This document shows positions 60,469 through 64,000 of a DNA stretch of 64,000 nucleotides, in pieces. Every line of letters begins with the position of its first letter. Within the stretch, counting starts at the first letter, position 1. Made by a program: the position numbers and the translations under genes. Under the pieces are notes generated by a model. The model did not search any database. It worked only from the letters and a program-made list of their open reading frames with translations, and was not told the origin of the DNA. The DNA is from Cryptomeria japonica (lineage: Eukaryota > Streptophyta > Pinopsida > Cupressales > Cupressaceae): the NCBI RefSeq assembly GCF_030272615.1, contig NC_081415.1, positions 630,269,240-630,333,239 on the forward strand, written 5' to 3'.

Positions 60469-60824
60469 ATCTTCCCCTTTGGCATTAATGGCAACACTAG
60501 ATGTGAAAAACATCCAAGTGCCAAGAAATGCTAAACAAGTCTCCCCCAATGGAAGACAACCAACAATCTCCCACAAAATGATATAGCAATGAAGCTCTGA
60601 ACCAAACTCCCCTTTGACTGATATTCTGTTGAGCTTTGTTTTTCAAATATATCTCTCCTCCTTTGATGAATATGCTAAAAATCTGACATAAACATCAAAT
60701 AAAAGTCATAAATCCTCGGATTCTTATAGTTGACTACTCCCCCTAAGTAGTAGCACCACCACATCAATCCAGAATTAATAGTAGCTCTGATAATGCATAC
60801 CAGAATGATGCCAATCAACATCAC
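60469..60824 (-). other. 3' untranslated region of minus-strand Copia element
   Basis: No gene. It contains the polypurine tract at about 60469-60483 next to the LTR and a TTGCCATTAATGCC phrase close to the same phrase in the outer element. Confidence 0.6.
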
Positions 60825-62447
60825 TTAGGTCTCTACCGGAGGGGCAAAAACCCCCAATCTATCTCTAAAGTACTCAAATGATTCTTTAGGCAAACGTTTA
60901 GTGGAAATGTTTGCAATCTACTCTTTAGTGTTCACATAAACTAGTCTGACTTCATTTTCTTCCACCTTCTCCTTCAAAAAGTTATACTTGATAGATATGT
61001 GCTTTGTCTTAAAATGAAATACTAGATTCTTTGATATATCAATAGCAGCAGAGTTATCATAGTGAATTACTATCAGTTAATTACAATCCACCTTTATATC
61101 CTTCAACATTTGCTTCATCCATAGAACTTGTGTACAGTTAGTAGTAGCAACAACATACTCAGCTTCAGCAATAGATAAATAAGTGAATAAATGCTTCTTG
61201 TTGATCCATGAAACAAGTTTCTTTCCAAGATGGAAAGCTCCACCAGATGTGCTATTCTGGTCATCAGCATATCCAGCCCAATTTGCATCTATATATGCAC
61301 ATAATGTAAAGTCGTCATTTTTAGGATACCATAAACCATACTCAGTTGTTCCCTGCAAATACCTGAAAATCCTTTTCACCGCACTCTCATGATTTTCTCT
61401 AGGATCACTCTGATATCCTGATATAATACAAATTGCATTTATTATATCTGGTCTAGTCTGAGTCAAATATAACAAACCACCAATCATAGACTTGTACCTA
61501 GTAGGATTTACCGGTGTAGATGCATCTTTCTTTCTCAATTTCTCACTTGTAACCATCAAAGTTATAACCGATTTACGATTTTCCATACCAAATTTCTTCA
61601 ACAACTCTCTAGCATACTTAGTTTGAAAAATAAAAATACCTTTATCAATCTGAGTAATCTGAAAACCTAAGAAAAATCTCATCTCCCCAATCATAGACAT
61701 CTCAAACTCATTCTTCATATTGTTAGAGAATTCCATACACAACTTATATTCACCTCCAAAAATGATATCATCAACAAAGACCTCAACAATCAATATGCCA
61801 TCATTAGTGATCTTAGAATATAAATTATTGTTAGCATTACCTTTAGTGAAATCAAGCTTCAAAAGATATTTATCCAATCTTGCATACCAAGCTCTAGGGG
61901 CTTGTTTCAATCCATATAAAGCTTTCTTTAACCTACAAACCATGTTTTTGTAAATCCATCAGGTTGCTCAATATAAACTTCATCTTCAAGATCTCCATTA
62001 AGAAATGCACACTTAACATCCATCTGATAAACCTTGTAATTCTTATGAGTAGCATAAGCAATAAATAATCTCATAGCTTCAATCCTAGCTATCGATGCAA
62101 AGGTTTCACCATAATCAATTCCTTCCTTCTAAGAATATCCTTTACAAACCAATCTAGCTTTATTCCTCACAACTTGTCCATCCTCATTCAATTTACTCCT
62201 AAAAACCCATTTAGTTCCAATTACAATCTTATTTTTTAGGCTGAGGAACTAAAGTCCATGTATTATTTTTTTCTATCTGATCCAATTCTTCTTCCATATC
62301 TTTCATCCAATAATCATCTTTACAAGCTTCAATTATTGATGTCGGTTCAACTTGAGAAATAAAACAAACCTCATCAGTTTCCAACCTTCTTCTTGACATC
62401 ACTCCTTTGCTTTTGTCTCCAATGATCTGATCTTCAAAATGATTCAA
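60825..62447 (-). pseudogene. pol: RT and RNase H of minus-strand Copia element
   Basis: Reads [20 protein letters not shown], then after a frameshift at 62229 [20 protein letters not shown] and YQMDVKCAFLNGDLEDEVYI. After another shift near 61945, LKKALYGLKQAPRAWYARLD, VEVFVDDIIFGG (catalytic FVDD), GGLLYLTQTRPDI, then RNase H with CAYIDANWAGYADD and LSIAEAEYVVATTNCTQ. A stop at 61077 interrupts the RNase H, which continues with HYDNSAAIDISKN. The stop at 60825 closes it after VFAPPVET. It would reverse-transcribe element RNA. Confidence 0.88.
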
Positions 62448-63254
62448 CCTTACATACCTAGGAGTCTTCTGATTTTATGTTCCTCTGTCTTGATCTTCAG
62501 TCACTGTTGAATTTTCTGTTACTACCAGAGTAATTGGTTCAACATTTTGTTCTGGTGTAGGTGCTACCGGTTCAGTTATGATCATTTCCACTATCAGTTC
62601 TCTCTCATAGGTTCTGATTTGATTTTTGTTCTGCTCATCCACTTTGACATTTGTTCTCTCCTAAACTATCTGTAATGTTTTGTTATAGCATCTATATGTT
62701 TTTCTTTCATTAGAATAACCAATAAATATTTCTTCATCACATCTAGGATCAAACTTTTCAATGGAATCATCTCTTTTGATATATAATTTACTACCAAAGA
62801 TTTTGAAATACTTAATTGTCAGTGTATGACCAAACCATAACTCATAAGGTGTCTTACTGGTATCTCCTTTGATATGAACTTTGATGAATGTGTATACCAT
62901 CGTGCTTACAGCTTCTCTCTAGTAGATACGAGGCAGATTAGCTTCCATCGTCATAGTTCTAGCTGCATCCAAGATAGTTTTGTTCTTCCTTTCCACAACT
63001 CCATTCTACTGAGGTGTCTAGGGTGCAGACAACTATCTTTTTATCCCATTCTTCTCACAATAGCTGTTAAATTCACCGGATGTGAATTATCCACCCTAAT
63101 CTGACCTTAAATATTTAATCTTCAATCATGTCTCTATCTCAACTTTATCTTTAAAGATTTTGAACTTTTCAAATGCTTCAAACTTCTCCCTTAGAAAAGT
63201 AACCCACATCATTCTAGAATAATCATCAATGATTAGCATGAAATATCTATCACC
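62448..63254 (-). pseudogene. Integrase core and C-terminus of minus-strand Copia element
   Basis: The core reads YFMLIIDDYSRMMWVTFLRE, then a stop-ridden stretch with NGVVERKNKTILDAARTMTM, then GDTSKTPYELWFGH and FGSKLYIKRDDSIEKFDPR with GYSNERKTYRCYN. The DDE Asp of IIDDYSR and the Glu of VVERKNK are visible. Several TAG/TAA codons interrupt. Confidence 0.83.
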
Positions 63255-63584
63255 CTAAAAACTTTTGATTCTAGTAGGACCACACAAATCAGTATGAATA
63301 AGATTAATAACATAATTAGATTTTTCTTGTATACTCTTAAAAGAACTTCTAACTTTCTTTCCCATTTGACATTCCTTACATACCAGATTATAGGGCTTTA
63401 CAATCTTAGGTATATCTCTAACTGCCTTAGTAGAGCTGATCTTCACAATGCAATCAAAACTCACATGACACAACCTCTTATGCAATAGCCAACTCTCATC
63501 AATTTGTGCAATCAAACATGTCTTCTTACCAGAGTTCAAATGAAAGATATTACCTTTAGTCTGTGTACCAGTTGCAATTTCCAA
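63255..63584 (-). pseudogene. Zinc-binding (pre-integrase) domain of minus-strand Copia element
   Basis: LLHKRLCHVSFDCIVKI gives the His pair and LVCKECQMGKKVRSSF the Cys pair of the HHCC domain; LIHTDLCGPTRIKSF starts the integrase core. Open for 109 codons, bounded by stops. Confidence 0.85.
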
Positions 63585-64000
63585 TGTAGATCTGTTGATA
63601 ATCTTGCATTTTGCATCCTTGAACTATAATAAAAATCTCTTGTCCACCAATTGTCCTACACTCAAAAGATTATGCCTTAAACCTTCAACATAATAAACAT
63701 TATCATTTTTATGCTTACCATCCAATGATATTGTTCCTCTTCCCTTGATCATACATGCTTTTTCATCTCCAAATCTAACCAGACCACCATCAAATTCTTG
63801 CATACATAAGAACTTCCTTTTATCTCCAGTCATATGATGTGAACATCCACTATCAATTACCCATTCATCCTTGTCTTAAATTTTAGAAGCAAGGGCCTTA
63901 TCTTTAGGTACCAGATCATCTTCTTTGATAGCCAAAAATACCCATTCCTTTCCATTGTCGGATCCACTAGCTGAATCTTGTGCCGATTCATCATCAGAAT
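63585..64000 (-). pseudogene. Aspartic protease of minus-strand Copia element, cut by window end
   Basis: WVIDSGCSHHMTGDKRKFL holds the catalytic DSG. Then GGLVRFGDEKACMIKGRGTI and VYYVEGLRHNLLSVGQL are the usual protease-to-integrase blocks. A TAA near 63878 splits it from the upstream acidic stretch. Confidence 0.85.

Larger units (their letters stand above)
59260..64000 (-). mobile_element. Copia retrotransposon on minus strand, truncated by window end
   Basis: 3' LTR 59260-60468, polypurine tract, then pol read leftward: RNase H and RT, integrase, zinc domain, protease. Gag and 5' LTR lie beyond 64000. Pol has at least two frameshifts and many stops, so this copy is inactive. It inserted in the palindrome-rich repeat ending at 59259. 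Confidence 0.9.

Noticed and set aside
1..64000. tRNA or rRNA genes
   Set aside because: No cloverleaf with A and B box spacing or rRNA-like stretch was evident by eye; only tRNA-complementary primer sites were seen.

Overview
The window looks like nuclear DNA of a seed plant with a large, repeat-rich genome. A gymnosperm would fit, but I cannot prove it from sequence alone. There is no single-copy host gene I can support. Almost all of it is mobile elements nested in one another, AT-rich, with spliceosomal GT..AG introns in the one DNA-transposon-type element. Every coding region carries stops or frameshifts.

Region 1 (1-38416) is a three-level nest. The outer layer is a Copia-type LTR element without pol (LTRs 41-959 and 37514-38416). 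It encodes a coiled-coil and zinc-knuckle protein and a second long protein of unknown function. A 31.5 kb terminal-inverted-repeat (TIR) DNA transposon (1710-33196, target duplication CATA) sits inside a gag zinc knuckle; removing it restores the knuckle. That transposon carries a three-exon transposase-like gene (plus strand, 23071-24668) and a convergent gene of about ten exons (minus strand, 28512-32836). A seven-copy 360-bp tandem array lies between the two genes, and ACCCGTACGGGT-type palindromes lie near both ends. Two later insertions sit inside it: an 18.3 kb Ty3/Gypsy element of the Tat type (4619-22881, duplication GTTAC) and a solo LTR (29126-30589, duplication CCAAA). The Ty3 element has two RNase H domains, a G-patch, and an antisense plant-mobile-domain (PMD) gene.

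Region 2 (38417-59259) is non-coding repeat. It holds a palindrome-rich 140-bp repeat at both sides (39908-40395 and 58985-59259), three tandem units of about 3.1 kb (41632-52680), and an inverted copy of the first 0.7 kb of that block at the right (53205-58892). Insertions here are a solo LTR in unit 3 (50694-52350, duplication ATACG) and a complete 5.0 kb Copia element in the inverted arm (53688-58684, duplication AAACC). The Copia reading frame has no frameshift but ten in-frame stops, all TAG.

Region 3 (59260-64000) is the 3' part of another Copia element on the minus strand. Its 3' LTR is at 59260-60468 and its broken pol runs off the window end.

Insertion order from nesting: outer Copia-type element first, then the DNA transposon, then the Tat element and solo LTR inside it. 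The best candidate for something undescribed is the two-gene DNA transposon. The antisense gene of the Tat element, preceded by a mirrored copy of the element's own leader motif cluster, comes second.
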